Positions 17,101 to 26,166 of a stretch of DNA of 64,000 bases are shown here, piece by piece. The stretch spans positions 3,383,998-3,447,997 of the forward strand of contig NZ_CP045372.1 in the NCBI RefSeq assembly GCF_009363555.1. Reading direction: 5' to 3'. The stretch is from Sulfitobacter sp. THAF37 (GTDB lineage Bacteria > Pseudomonadota > Alphaproteobacteria > Rhodobacterales > Rhodobacteraceae). Below the pieces are notes generated by a model. It did no database searches and had not been told where the DNA came from. It saw nothing but the letters and a program-made list of their open reading frames with translations. A program made the translations under genes and the position numbers. Every line of letters starts with the position of its first letter. Positions within the stretch are counted from its first letter, which is position 1.

Positions 17101-18722
17101 AGCGCCGTCGCATCGGGTGTGCGGGCCGCCTGCGCCTCGAAGGCGGCATGCACGGTTGTCCGGTCATAGGCGCGATCCGTCGCGTTCCAGTCGGTGAGCA
17201 TCTGTGCCACCTCACCTTCCGGCAGCGCCCAGAGCGCCCCGCAGGTCGCGGCATCGGGCAACGCGGCAAGGGCGGCGTTCAGACGGTCGGCGATCAGGCG
17301 GGCCGCCTCCCCGGACACCCGCGCGGCATCGTAGTGCAGCGTACCGGACAGGCTGACGGTGAATGCGGTTTCAGGCAGCAGTGCGTCGTTCCCGGACAGG
17401 CCAAGGTCGGGCATCGCGCCGGGGTCGATCTGCGGGTCGCGCAAGCCAAGGTCGGCGGCACGGCCCATGCTTGCCCGTGCCCGGTCCATCCCTTTGGCAA
17501 TGAAATCGGCGGCGGTTGCGAGCGGCGTGTCATCCTCTGCCCGGACGGCAAGGGGCAGCCAAGGCGCCGCCAGCGGACTTTCCCCACCGGCCTCAACCGC
17601 CAGCGTGGCCGCCGCCTGACCGGCAGAGCGCAGCGCGACAAGTGCCGCGACGCAGGCGATCTGATCGGGCTCCAAATCGCCGGTGCTCAGAGCGATGGAA
17701 GCCGGTTCTGCCGGGCCGGAGGGAGACCGCGCCAGCAGCAGGTCCAACGGTTGGTTGCCCGCCAGAACCCCGCGCCAATGCGCTTCGTCCTTTACCGCAA
17801 CCTCCGCCAGCGGCAGGGTCGGCACCACGTCTCCCACGTTCAGCCATTGGGTCAGGTCCACGGGCGTGCCGTCAAAGCCACATAGATCGCTCAGCCGCAC
17901 GGCCTGTGTCGCCGTGCCCAGCGTGACGGCGTTGTGGGAAAGCGCCAGCACCGTACCGGGGGCGGCGGTTTGCGTGCTGATCTCAAGCCCGCCGATCACC
18001 GCAACGGCTTTTTCCAGCGCCAGTTTCGGCAGGCAGAGCGGGGTCCAGTACTCGCCGAAGTCCAGCCCCCGCACCAGCGCCGACAGCTCGGCGGCGGGAC
18101 GGGTCAGGTCCAGCACGCCCTGCCCCTTGGGCCGCTGGTCGCGGGCGAAATAGCTGCGCTGGCTCAGGTCCTGCGGCCTGCGCTCAAGCCGGTCTGCCTC
18201 TAGCTGCGACAGCACCGCGCCAAAGCTTTCCATCCCGGCGGCATAGCATTTGGAGTTGAGGGTAAAGGCGGTTTCATCCGGGGCGATGTCGATCATCTTC
18301 TGCGCCAGCAGGTCGCCTTCGTCCACGCCGCCCTCGATCACATGCCAGGACACGCCGTGGGTCGTCTCACCGTTGATGATGGCCCAGGCCGGGGTGTTCA
18401 GCCCGGCATAGGCGGGCAATGGCCCGTCGTGAAAGTTGATCGCGCCCTTGGCAGGCAGGGCCAGCACCGCGTCGGGGATCATGCGCAGGTTGGCGATGCT
18501 GAGCAGCCAGTCGGCGCTCAGGTCCGCCGCCAGCAGATCGCGGGGGGCCGCCAGCGTGGCAATCCCCTGCCCCTCGGCCCAGCCGCGCACGGTAGCGTCC
18601 CGCGTCACGACCGCCGCTATGCCATGCCCCCCGGCCAGGATCATGTCGCCACAGGCGATGGTCAGGCTCTCATCCCCGATCAGGATCGCGCTGAAACCGG
18701 CGGGCTGGAAAGTGGCGGTCAT
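14103..18722 (-). CDS. NRPS: formyltransferase - truncated C - A(luciferase-like monooxygenase) - PCP
   Basis: A 1539-residue single-module synthetase. Residues 1-300 form a methionyl-tRNA formyltransferase-like domain (Asn96 and His98 in 'INFHDGPLP', Asp134 in 'GGVDEGDLL'). Residues about 330-520 keep only the C-terminal tail of a condensation domain; no HHxxxDG is seen. The adenylation domain (A3 'YTSGSTGTPKGV' at 669-680, A4 'FDISVLELF', A5 'NMYGPTETT' near 1187) is interrupted at about 752-1115 by an FMN luciferase-like monooxygenase of the MupA/Atu3671 type. The carrier domain has 'LGGHSLLAV' (Ser1446). The Lys/Arg-rich tail has no thioesterase. The amino acid loaded cannot be read safely. 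Confidence 0.92.
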   Translation of the reverse strand: MTATFQPAGFSAILIGDESLTIACGDMILAGGHGIAAVVTRDATVRGWAEGQGIATLAAPRDLLAADLSADWLLSIANLRMIPDAVLALPAKGAINFHDGPLPAYAGLNTPAWAIINGETTHGVSWHVIEGGVDEGDLLAQKMIDIAPDETAFTLNSKCYAAGMESFGAVLSQLEADRLERRPQDLSQRSYFARDQRPKGQGVLDLTRPAAELSALVRGLDFGEYWTPLCLPKLALEKAVAVIGGLEISTQTAAPGTVLALSHNAVTLGTATQAVRLSDLCGFDGTPVDLTQWLNVGDVVPTLPLAEVAVKDEAHWRGVLAGNQPLDLLLARSPSGPAEPASIALSTGDLEPDQIACVAALVALRSAGQAAATLAVEAGGESPLAAPWLPLAVRAEDDTPLATAADFIAKGMDRARASMGRAADLGLRDPQIDPGAMPDLGLSGNDALLPETAFTVSLSGTLHYDAARVSGEAARLIADRLNAALAALPDAATCGALWALPEGEVAQMLTDWNATDRAYDRTTVHAAFEAQAARTPDATALVFEDRTFTYAALNAAANRLAHVLVSEGAGPGVPIGLYCTRGPDLLIGTLAILKSGGAYVPLDPAYPADRIAHYITDSAAPLIVTQMKIAAQLPESAAKTVMVDADHSASPDHNPDARGTPDDLAYLIYTSGSTGTPKGVMVSHGNVANFFAGMDDRIDHDDHSVWLAVTSLSFDISVLELFWTISRGVKLVLTGDESRTLVSNGPLARSAQTIDFNIFYWGNDDGVGPAKYQLLLEGAKFADAHGFNAVWTPERHFHAFGGPYPNPSVTGAAVAAVTSNLAIRAGSCVAPLHHPARIAEEWAVIDNLTNGRVGLAIASGWQPDDFVLRPENTPPENKPAMYAAIDQLRQLWAGEAVEFPKKDGTPHAVITQPRPVSAKLPIWVTTAGNPQTWKEAGEIGANVLTHLLGQSVDEVADKIKIYHAALRDAGHDPADFTVTVMLHTYLAETREAAEEVAREPMKDYLRSAAGLIKQYAWAFPAFKKPEGATNPFDVNLEGLSDEEMDAILEFAFQRYFNDSGMFGTVADGLARTEQLKSIGVDEVACLIDYGIPVSDVLEGLKPLAQVLAEANRGTELAAEDFSIAAQIQRHGVTHLQCTPSMAQMLVTNDEAQQALEGVTHLMIGGEALPGTLVAALKSHTQASIQNMYGPTETTIWSTTQMVADAADVTAPIGTPIANTQVFILDDKMQPQPVGVAGELWIGGDGVTLGYWHREEMTADRFVDNPFGGGKIYRTGDVVSWDAAGCLHFAGRADAQVKIRGHRLELGEIEARLAALPGVNQAVVIAREGPAGAQLVGYVTPKNAVSEAAARDALTRDLPAIMVPSAIVGLDAMPLTPNKKIDRKALPAPTVRSPAPRPKPVPATLPDDTPARPSEETMYRIAQVWTGLLGVADIQADDNFFSLGGHSLLAVQAHRDIKAALDGVSLSITDIFRFPTLGALAGHIDKASGGALRKRQSAGDRTGRETPPELRQTAPALSPQTADIVQKRRAMRAARRKADA

Positions 18723-19714
18723 GGTCTGTCCTCCGAAACGGGGCGGCGGCGGGTGACTTGGCCGGATCGCGGACGCAGGCCAAGCCCGTGCCGCGCGAGA
18801 TCGCGGGTGAAGAATGCGGGGTCCTGCGACCTGCGGCCTGTCAAGGCGCAGCGCAGGGCGTGCAGCGCCGAACCGGTCAGCCGCGCGGCCCAGGCGGCCG
18901 TGGCATAGGCCCTGCCGTGGGTCTTGATGAAATAATGGCGGCGCGAGGCGAACCAATAGGCCGGCATGCGCTGCCATTCCTTCATCCCGGTGGAGACGGA
19001 GCCGATGTGGATCACGCGGGCCTCAGGCACGTACCAGCAGGACCAGCCCGCGCGCGCGCCGCGCTTCATCAGGTCGGTTTCCTCGAAATACAGAAAGAAG
19101 GTTTCATCGAACCTGCCGATCTCCTCCAGTGTCTCGGCACGGATCATCACGCTGGCCCCGGCGGCCCAGTCCACCTGGGTGGTCTTTTCCGGCAGTGGCG
19201 GCGCCACGATGGCATGGGCCAACAGGCGCGAAACGGGGCCGAAGCGCACGGCCCCCTCGAATTCCCCTGCGACGGAGGGGAAGCGGAAGGCGGTGGTATG
19301 GGGCAGATCATCCTCGCCCCGCACATGGCTGGCGGCGAACCCGGCGCGGGGATGGTGCGCCATGTGGTCCAGCAGGGTTGCGATGCAGCCCGGATCGGGA
19401 AAGGCATCTGAATTCAGCAGATAAAAGAAATCCGGCGCGCTGCCGTCCGACATCTGTTCGGCCAGACCGATGTTGCAGCCCGCGCCAAAGCCGCCGTTGC
19501 GCCCCGACAGGATCAGACGCACCCGCGGCCCCAGGTTCCAGTCGGCCAGCGCCTGTTCGAAAATGCCCACCGACCCGTCGCCGGAGGCATTGTCGACGAT
19601 CACCAGTTCCGCCGTATCCGGCATATCGGCCAGTGCCGCCTGTGCCGCGCGCAGGGTCATCTGCGGGGTGCGGTAGTTCAGTAGCACGACAAGCAAGCGG
19701 GGGTCGGACATCAT
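18719..19714 (-). CDS. Glycosyltransferase family 2, rhamnosyltransferase-like (331 aa)
   Basis: A GT-A glycosyltransferase with 'LLVVLLNYRTPQMTL' at the N-terminus, 'VIVDNASGDGS', and 'YLLNSDAFPDPGC' (the DxD position). 'DETFFLYFEETDLMKRGARA' is typical of the WbbL/rhamnosyltransferase group. The start at 19712-19714 overlaps the PKS stop, and its own stop overlaps the NRPS start (ATGA). It is thus sandwiched between the two assembly-line genes and made with them. This placement suggests that it glycosylates the PKS-NRPS product or couples that product to a glycan; that is inference. Confidence 0.9.
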   Translation of the reverse strand: MMSDPRLLVVLLNYRTPQMTLRAAQAALADMPDTAELVIVDNASGDGSVGIFEQALADWNLGPRVRLILSGRNGGFGAGCNIGLAEQMSDGSAPDFFYLLNSDAFPDPGCIATLLDHMAHHPRAGFAASHVRGEDDLPHTTAFRFPSVAGEFEGAVRFGPVSRLLAHAIVAPPLPEKTTQVDWAAGASVMIRAETLEEIGRFDETFFLYFEETDLMKRGARAGWSCWYVPEARVIHIGSVSTGMKEWQRMPAYWFASRRHYFIKTHGRAYATAAWAARLTGSALHALRCALTGRRSQDPAFFTRDLARHGLGLRPRSGQVTRRRPVSEDRP

Positions 19715-22700
19715 TCCGCCGCCGTCGCCTGCAGGTCGTCGTGCTGCATCAGCGCCGCCGCGATCACCTCGCGCAGCTCCTGCGCCAGAACCGTCACATT
19801 CGGCGCCAGAACCATGCTGACGTGGTCGCCCGGCACCTCGATCACCTGGATATGAGGGGCGTATCTGCGCCAGTCGTTGTCGGCGAAGACATATTCGCGT
19901 TCGGCGCTGACCCAATTGCCGTTCGTCACCTGCCAGTGCAAATCCAACGGCGGGCGGAACAGGGTCATCGGCCCGTCCCAGTCGGGCGTCTGATACGCGC
20001 CCACCGCACCGAGGAAGGCCGCCTGGATCTTGTGGTTGTTGAACTCCGCGCCCGGCGCATCCTGTCCGGGGCTGTGCAGGCCCTTGCGTTTCTCTATCTC
20101 CCAGGCCCAGCGGTTGCGCGCCCACTCGGCCAGGTATCCCGGCCCCTTGGTGCGCAGTTCCGCCAGTTTGATCAGCGCCTTGTCCGGGCGGCTGAGCGAC
20201 GGGCGCACCGGCAGGGGCGTGTCGAGCATCGCCAGCACGGCAACCTCGTCACCTGCGGCGCGCAGCTGCTGTGCCATTTCATAGGCCGTGATCCCGCCAC
20301 CGGAATACCCCGCCAGAAGATAGGGGCCTTCGGGTTGCAGGCGTTTGATTTCGTTCAGGTAATCTTCTGCCGCATCGGGAATTGTCGCATGGGGCGCCGT
20401 GTCTCCGATAAGACCGCGCGCCTGCACCCCGATCACGCGGCGTTCGGCGGTGAAGGGCAAGGCAAGATGGCGCAGGTTCAGCACATTGCCGAACATGCCG
20501 GCCACCACGAACAGCGGGGCGGCCTGCTTGTGCGTGCTTTGGTTCAGCGGCACCAGGAATTCGAACTTCTCGGGCGCAGGCGTTGCCCCGTCCGGCCCCG
20601 AAACCTCGGCAGCGCCGCCGGTTTCCGCCGCGATCAGCGCCGCGCATTTTTCGATCGTGGGTGCCTCGAACAGGACGGAAATGGGAAACTCCACCTTGAA
20701 CTCACGCTTTACACTCGCAAACAGGCGAACCGCGATCAGGGAATGCCCGCCAAGGTCAAAGAAGCTGTCCTCGACCCCCACCGGGCTGACGCCCAGCAGG
20801 TTTTCCCACATCTCGGCCAGCCGTTCCTCGATCCCGTTGCGGGGCGCGACATAGCTGCCATCCAGATCCGGGCGCTCAAAGCTCTGGCCGCTCCTGACCG
20901 TGGCCACGGCGGGTTCATCCGCCTGCGCGATCAGCGCGTCCAGCGGCAAGGAAGACACCATGACCTGGGGCCGGTTCAGCGCGATGGCGCGGCGCAGCGC
21001 CTCGGGTCCTTCAGCCGCGCGAATGCCCTGCGACACGAGGTAGGCCAGCCGTTCTTCGGCGGGGGACATCGGTGTATCCTGTTGCCCGTCGTCTTCCTGC
21101 TGCACCTCTGCGGCGGTCAGCGGCGTGGTGCCGAAACCGCCCTCCAGCCGCTTCATCTCGAAATCGCGGATGTCCACCAGCACCTTGCCGGTCGGATCGG
21201 CGATGGTGACGTCGAACCGGGCAAAGCCGTCACCGGCATGTCCCGCCGCCAGTCGAACATGCGACCGCACCTCTGCCGGCAGGCTGTCGTGCACGCGGAT
21301 CAAGCCGTAAGACACAGGCACCCAAAGGTGCGCCGCGGCATAGCCCGGCACCAGCGACATGGCCCAGCCGGTCGCCAGGTCCATCAGCCCCGGATGCAGA
21401 ACAAAGCCGTCGCCGGGATCGCCTTGCGCCTCTTGGGGCAGCGCCAGCTTTGCGATCCCCTCGCCCGCGCCCAGCGCCGTCTCGCGCAGGACATGCCAGC
21501 GTGGTCCGAAGGCCAGATGCGCCTCCTGCGGAGAGGTCAGGCGCGCCTCGTCCGCCTGTTGCACGTCCCCGCAGCGCGCCAAGATCGCACCGAGGTCCAG
21601 CGCGGGGGGCCGCGCCTCTGCCAGCGGCGCCAGAACGGCCTGCGCATGCAGTTGCCAGCCCGTCTTGCCGCCGAAAACGCAATCGCTGCGCATTTCGGCG
21701 GTAAAACCACGCTCCCGTGCTGACAGGGTGATCCGCATCTGCCGCGCTTCGCCCTCGGCCACCGGCATGGCACGCAGGAAATAGAGATCCTCGATCTCAA
21801 AGGCCCCCAGCCCCTGCTCCGCCGCTGCTTCCGCCAGCAGTTCGACAAATCCGGTGCCGGGCAGGATCGCCTGGCCGTCCCTGGTCCGGTGCTGGTCCAG
21901 CACCCAGTGATCCGTGGTCAACGGCGCGTTGAGCAGCGTATCGCCACGCGGGTCAGCACCCGCAGACCGCAGCAACGCCGCATCCAGCGACCGGGGCGGC
22001 AACACGTCGCTGGCGGTGCCCGGCAGCGCATTGGCGGCCATTCCGACGTCTGCCCAGACGCCCCAGTTCACCGCGACAACCCGTGTCCTGCCGCCACGCC
22101 GCGCGGCGGCAAAGGCGTTGAGCCAGGCGTTCGCCGCGACGTAATCCACCTGCCCTGCCGCGCGCGTCGCGGTGGAGGTGGAGGAGAACAGCACCAGAAA
22201 TTCAAGCGTGCCATCGGGCAACAGCTGGTCCAGCACCCGCAGGCCCTGGACCTTGGGCGTCAGGACCGCATCCATCTGGGCATCGTCCTTGCCCAGCATC
22301 GGCGCGTCGTCCAGCACCCCGGCGGCGTGGATCACCCCGGTCAAGCCGCCCGGGCGCGCCATCAGGTCGTCGACCACCCGGCGCATCTGCGCCAGGTTGG
22401 CCACATCGCCGCCCGCCACCTCGATCCGCCCGCCCCGGGTGCGGGCAATCTCTTCGAGCCGCATCACCGCCTGCATCCGCCGCGCCATGCGGTCGGCCGT
22501 GCCCTGCCGCGCGATGTAGTCCGGCCAGTCCGCGCGGTCGGGCATGGCGTCACGCGCGAGCAGGATCACGGTCGCGTCATGTCTGGCCAGAATATCCGTG
22601 GCCAGTGTCTGACCGATCCCGCCGAAACCGCCGGTGATCAGATAGGTGCCGCCATCGCGGAAGGTGGCACCCTCCGCTTCGGGCAGTGGCAGCGGTTTGT

Positions 22701-25700
22701 AGCCCATCTCGAACCGACTTTCGTCGCGGTAAGCCACGATGCGCGACGCAGGGGCCGCCATCAGATCCTCGATCAGCCGGTTGGTCAGGTCGGGCCGCGC
22801 CGGGGCAACCTCGGGCCGTGCGAACCAGCCCTTGCGGGTCTCGACCGGTTGCCGGGGGGCAAGGTCCACCTGCGTCGCCGTCACGCCCGGCAGTTCACGG
22901 GTGATCACGCCCACGGGGCCGGCGACCAGTGCCTTCTCTGGATAGGGCAGCGCCTCGTCCATCACCTGTGCCGCGGCGCTGGTGAACACATGTATCTGGA
23001 GCGGCGCGTCAAGGCCCGCTTCGGTCAGGGCCTGCCCCAGCCAGGTCAGGCTCCAGAACCCCTGTTCGATGTTGCGATCAAAGGTGCTGGACCCGGGGCG
23101 CGGTGCAACCTGGTCATCGGTCAGCCAGAAATGCGCGATCCGGTCGGGCATCAGCCCGTCTTCTCTCAGCGCGGCGATCAGCAGGTCATAACCCGCCCGC
23201 CCCTGTTCGGCTGCCAGCGTGAAGCTGTGCGCGTCCGCGCGGGAAAACGCGTCGCCCGCGCGCAGGCTGACAACCCGGTGGCCCGCGTCGCGCAAACGCT
23301 CCATGACGGGCGCGGACAGGCCCGCGTCGTCGGCGAAGACCAGCCAGGTCAGCGGCTGCGCGCCCAGATCGGCCAGCACATCCAGGTCGACCCCGGCAAA
23401 GGCGGGGCGCCAGGCGGGTATCGCACCCCAGTGGGTGATGTCCTCCGACCGGACAAGTGCCTGTTGCGCGACGGCCTGCGCAGGCACACCCGGCGCGATG
23501 AAATACGACGCCCGTTGGAATTGATAGGTCGGCAGAAGCACACGGTTGCGCCGCGCTTCGCCCCATAACTGCGACCAGTCGGCCTGCACGCCGCAGGCCC
23601 AGAGCCGCGCGAACATGGTGATGAAATAGACATCGTCGGCCAGGTCCTGTTCCGGATGCCGGAGCGAGGAGATCACCTGCCCCGTTCCCACCGCGGGATG
23701 CATCTGCGCCAGCGACGACAGCGCCTTGCCCGGCCCGACCTCAAGGTAGACGCGCTTGCGCGCCGCGCTCAGGGTGGTGATGCAATCGGCGAAGTTGACC
23801 GTGTTGCGCAGCTGTCCGACCCAGTAGTCGGGATCGGTCGCCTCTTCGGCGGTGATCATCCCGCCCGACCGGTTGGAGGCAAAGGGCATCTGCGGCGCGC
23901 GCAGATCCAGACCGGCAAGGAAGGCGCGGTAGCGGTCCAGGATGCCTTCGAGCATCCGGCTGTGCGCGGCAATGTCGATCGCGATGCGCTGATGCTCCAG
24001 CCCTGCCTCGGTCAGCCGTGCCTGCATCTCGTCCAGCGCCGCCTGCGGGCCCGACACCGCAATCAGTTCGGTCGCATTGACCGACGCGATGTCCAGATCG
24101 TTGCCCAGCAAAGGCACGATGTCCTCCATCCGGGCCGAGATCGACAGCATGCCGCCCGCCGGCACCTCGTCGAACAGGCGTCCGCGCAGCAACACGAGGT
24201 CGATCAGGTTTTCAAAGGACATCACCCCGGCAAGGCAGGCGGCGACGTTTTCACCCATCGAATGCCCCACCATCGCGGCGGGCTGCACACCCCAGGACAT
24301 CCAGAGCTGCGCCAGCGCGTATTCCGTGATCGCGATCAGCGGCAATTGCACCGAAGGTTTCTTCAGTGTCTCGTCAGCCGCCTTTTGCGTCTCGGCGGAA
24401 GGCAGCCAGAGCGCCCGGATGTCATAGTCGAGCTGCGGTTGCAGATGCGCCAGCCCCCGGTCCATCCAGTCGGCAAAGACCGGTTCGGTCTCGTAGAGGT
24501 CGCGGGCCATCCCTGCATATTGCGCCCCGCCGCCGGGGAACATGAAGACCACCTCCGGGCTGTCGCCGAGCGCCTCGTGGGTAAAGACGCGGCGGGTGTC
24601 GCCCGCCTCCAGCAGATCGGCGGCCTCGTCATGGGTGGCGGCGACCACGACCCGCCGCCTGTCGAAGGCACGCCGCCCTTCCTTGAGGGTAAAGGCCACG
24701 TCCGCCAGCGGCTGTTCGGGATGGGCGCGCAGGTGCGCGGCCAGCGCGGCGGCATTCGCGTCCAGCGCGGCTTTGGAGTGGCCCGAGATCACGAGCGGCT
24801 GGAACGGCCAGTCGCTGGCGTCCGACGCGGCGCGTTGCGGGGCTTCCTCGATGATCGCATGGGCGTTGGTGCCGCCGACGCCCAGCGCGTTGATCGCGGC
24901 CCGGCGCGGTGTGTCGCCGCCCGGCCAGTCTGTCAGCCGGTCGTTCACGCGGAACGGGCTGCCCTCAAAGGGGATCGCCGGGTTCGGGGCCTCGTACCCC
25001 AGCGACGGCGGCATCTGCTTGTGATGCAGCGCGAGCGCGGCCTTGGCAAAGCCTGCGACCCCGGCGGCTGTATCCAGATGCCCGATGTTGGTCTTGACCG
25101 ATCCGATGCGACAGAAATCCGTGGCGTCGGTCTCGGTCCGGTAGGCTTCGGTCAGGGCCGCCACTTCGATCGGATCACCCAGATAGGTCCCCGTGCCATG
25201 GCATTCCACCATGCCGATGCTCTGTGCGGCGACGCCCGCGGCATCCAGCGCCGCCGTGATCGCCTTGGTCTGGCCGTCCACAGAGGGGGCCAGGTAGCCG
25301 GCCTTGGCCGCGCCGTCGTTGTTCACCGCCGAGCCCTTGATCACCGCCCAGATGTGATCGCCGTCCGCCACCGCATCGCTGAGCCTGCGCAGCGCCACGC
25401 AGCCCGCGCCGGAGCCAAAGACGGTGCCCTGCGCCCGGTGGTCGAAGGCATGGCAGTGCCCGTCCGGCGACAGGATTTCGTTTTCCTTGAACAGATAGCC
25501 CCGCCCCTGCGGCAGCTCGATGGTGACGCCGCCCGCCAGCGCCATGTCGACCTCGCCGGCGCGCAGGGCGGCGCAGGCGTAATGGATCGCCACCAGCGAC
25601 GTGGAACAGGCCGTCTGCAGGTTGATCGACGGCCCCTTGAGGTCGAAGACATGGCTGACCCGCGTGGACAGGAAATCCTTGTCGTTGCCGGTGTGGCGCA

Positions 25701-26160
25701 GCAGGAACATGCCCACATCGTCCACCAGATCGGGGTTGGAGCAGATGTTGAAATAGAAATAGCTGCCCATGCCGCAGCCCGCATAGACCCCGATGTCGCC
25801 CGCGATCGTTTCGGGCGGATGGCCCGCCTGCTCCATCGCTTCCCAGGCGACCTCCAGAAACTTGCGGTGCTGCGGGTCGAGGATGGCGGCATCCTTGGGC
25901 GAAAAACCGAAGAACTCAGGATCGAAGGTGTCAAAGCCGTCCAGAAGGGCCGCGACGGGCACGTAATTGCGGCGCGCGACGGTCTCGGGGCTTTCACCCG
26001 CCTCCAGCAGTTCCTGTTCCGACAGGCGGCGGATGCTCTCCACGCCGTCGCGCAGATTGGCCCAATAGGTATCCACCCCCGCGGCGCCGGGAACATTCAC
26101 CGACATGCCCACGATGGCGATGTCTTCGCCCGTCGCGTTGCGGTTGTCTGACGTGTTCAT
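19711..26160 (-). CDS. Type I polyketide synthase: KS-AT-KR-DH-ACP-TE
   Basis: A single-module PKS of 2149 residues (numbering below from the ATG at 26160; a TTG two codons earlier is possible). Ketosynthase: Cys185 in 'TACSTS', His321 in 'HGTGT', His361 in 'NIGHLD'. Acyltransferase: Ser634 in 'GHSMGE'. Ketoreductase: 'TGGFGGIG' near 1176 and Tyr1340 in 'VDYVAAN'. A dehydratase-like hotdog follows, with His1424 and 'LPGTGFVELL'. Carrier Ser1807 in 'LGGHSL'. Thioesterase: Ser1953 in 'GYSGGG', with a late 'PGDHVSM' histidine. The KR before DH order is not the textbook one. It is the first gene of the seven-gene operon. Confidence 0.94.
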   Translation of the reverse strand: MNTSDNRNATGEDIAIVGMSVNVPGAAGVDTYWANLRDGVESIRRLSEQELLEAGESPETVARRNYVPVAALLDGFDTFDPEFFGFSPKDAAILDPQHRKFLEVAWEAMEQAGHPPETIAGDIGVYAGCGMGSYFYFNICSNPDLVDDVGMFLLRHTGNDKDFLSTRVSHVFDLKGPSINLQTACSTSLVAIHYACAALRAGEVDMALAGGVTIELPQGRGYLFKENEILSPDGHCHAFDHRAQGTVFGSGAGCVALRRLSDAVADGDHIWAVIKGSAVNNDGAAKAGYLAPSVDGQTKAITAALDAAGVAAQSIGMVECHGTGTYLGDPIEVAALTEAYRTETDATDFCRIGSVKTNIGHLDTAAGVAGFAKAALALHHKQMPPSLGYEAPNPAIPFEGSPFRVNDRLTDWPGGDTPRRAAINALGVGGTNAHAIIEEAPQRAASDASDWPFQPLVISGHSKAALDANAAALAAHLRAHPEQPLADVAFTLKEGRRAFDRRRVVVAATHDEAADLLEAGDTRRVFTHEALGDSPEVVFMFPGGGAQYAGMARDLYETEPVFADWMDRGLAHLQPQLDYDIRALWLPSAETQKAADETLKKPSVQLPLIAITEYALAQLWMSWGVQPAAMVGHSMGENVAACLAGVMSFENLIDLVLLRGRLFDEVPAGGMLSISARMEDIVPLLGNDLDIASVNATELIAVSGPQAALDEMQARLTEAGLEHQRIAIDIAAHSRMLEGILDRYRAFLAGLDLRAPQMPFASNRSGGMITAEEATDPDYWVGQLRNTVNFADCITTLSAARKRVYLEVGPGKALSSLAQMHPAVGTGQVISSLRHPEQDLADDVYFITMFARLWACGVQADWSQLWGEARRNRVLLPTYQFQRASYFIAPGVPAQAVAQQALVRSEDITHWGAIPAWRPAFAGVDLDVLADLGAQPLTWLVFADDAGLSAPVMERLRDAGHRVVSLRAGDAFSRADAHSFTLAAEQGRAGYDLLIAALREDGLMPDRIAHFWLTDDQVAPRPGSSTFDRNIEQGFWSLTWLGQALTEAGLDAPLQIHVFTSAAAQVMDEALPYPEKALVAGPVGVITRELPGVTATQVDLAPRQPVETRKGWFARPEVAPARPDLTNRLIEDLMAAPASRIVAYRDESRFEMGYKPLPLPEAEGATFRDGGTYLITGGFGGIGQTLATDILARHDATVILLARDAMPDRADWPDYIARQGTADRMARRMQAVMRLEEIARTRGGRIEVAGGDVANLAQMRRVVDDLMARPGGLTGVIHAAGVLDDAPMLGKDDAQMDAVLTPKVQGLRVLDQLLPDGTLEFLVLFSSTSTATRAAGQVDYVAANAWLNAFAAARRGGRTRVVAVNWGVWADVGMAANALPGTASDVLPPRSLDAALLRSAGADPRGDTLLNAPLTTDHWVLDQHRTRDGQAILPGTGFVELLAEAAAEQGLGAFEIEDLYFLRAMPVAEGEARQMRITLSARERGFTAEMRSDCVFGGKTGWQLHAQAVLAPLAEARPPALDLGAILARCGDVQQADEARLTSPQEAHLAFGPRWHVLRETALGAGEGIAKLALPQEAQGDPGDGFVLHPGLMDLATGWAMSLVPGYAAAHLWVPVSYGLIRVHDSLPAEVRSHVRLAAGHAGDGFARFDVTIADPTGKVLVDIRDFEMKRLEGGFGTTPLTAAEVQQEDDGQQDTPMSPAEERLAYLVSQGIRAAEGPEALRRAIALNRPQVMVSSLPLDALIAQADEPAVATVRSGQSFERPDLDGSYVAPRNGIEERLAEMWENLLGVSPVGVEDSFFDLGGHSLIAVRLFASVKREFKVEFPISVLFEAPTIEKCAALIAAETGGAAEVSGPDGATPAPEKFEFLVPLNQSTHKQAAPLFVVAGMFGNVLNLRHLALPFTAERRVIGVQARGLIGDTAPHATIPDAAEDYLNEIKRLQPEGPYLLAGYSGGGITAYEMAQQLRAAGDEVAVLAMLDTPLPVRPSLSRPDKALIKLAELRTKGPGYLAEWARNRWAWEIEKRKGLHSPGQDAPGAEFNNHKIQAAFLGAVGAYQTPDWDGPMTLFRPPLDLHWQVTNGNWVSAEREYVFADNDWRRYAPHIQVIEVPGDHVSMVLAPNVTVLAQELREVIAAALMQHDDLQATAAE

Positions 26161-26166
26161 GTTCAA

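Noticed and set aside
19129..26151. Very long plus-strand open frames opposite the PKS
   Set aside because: These are antisense frames kept open by high GC at codon third positions. The PKS motifs on the minus strand explain the sequence completely.
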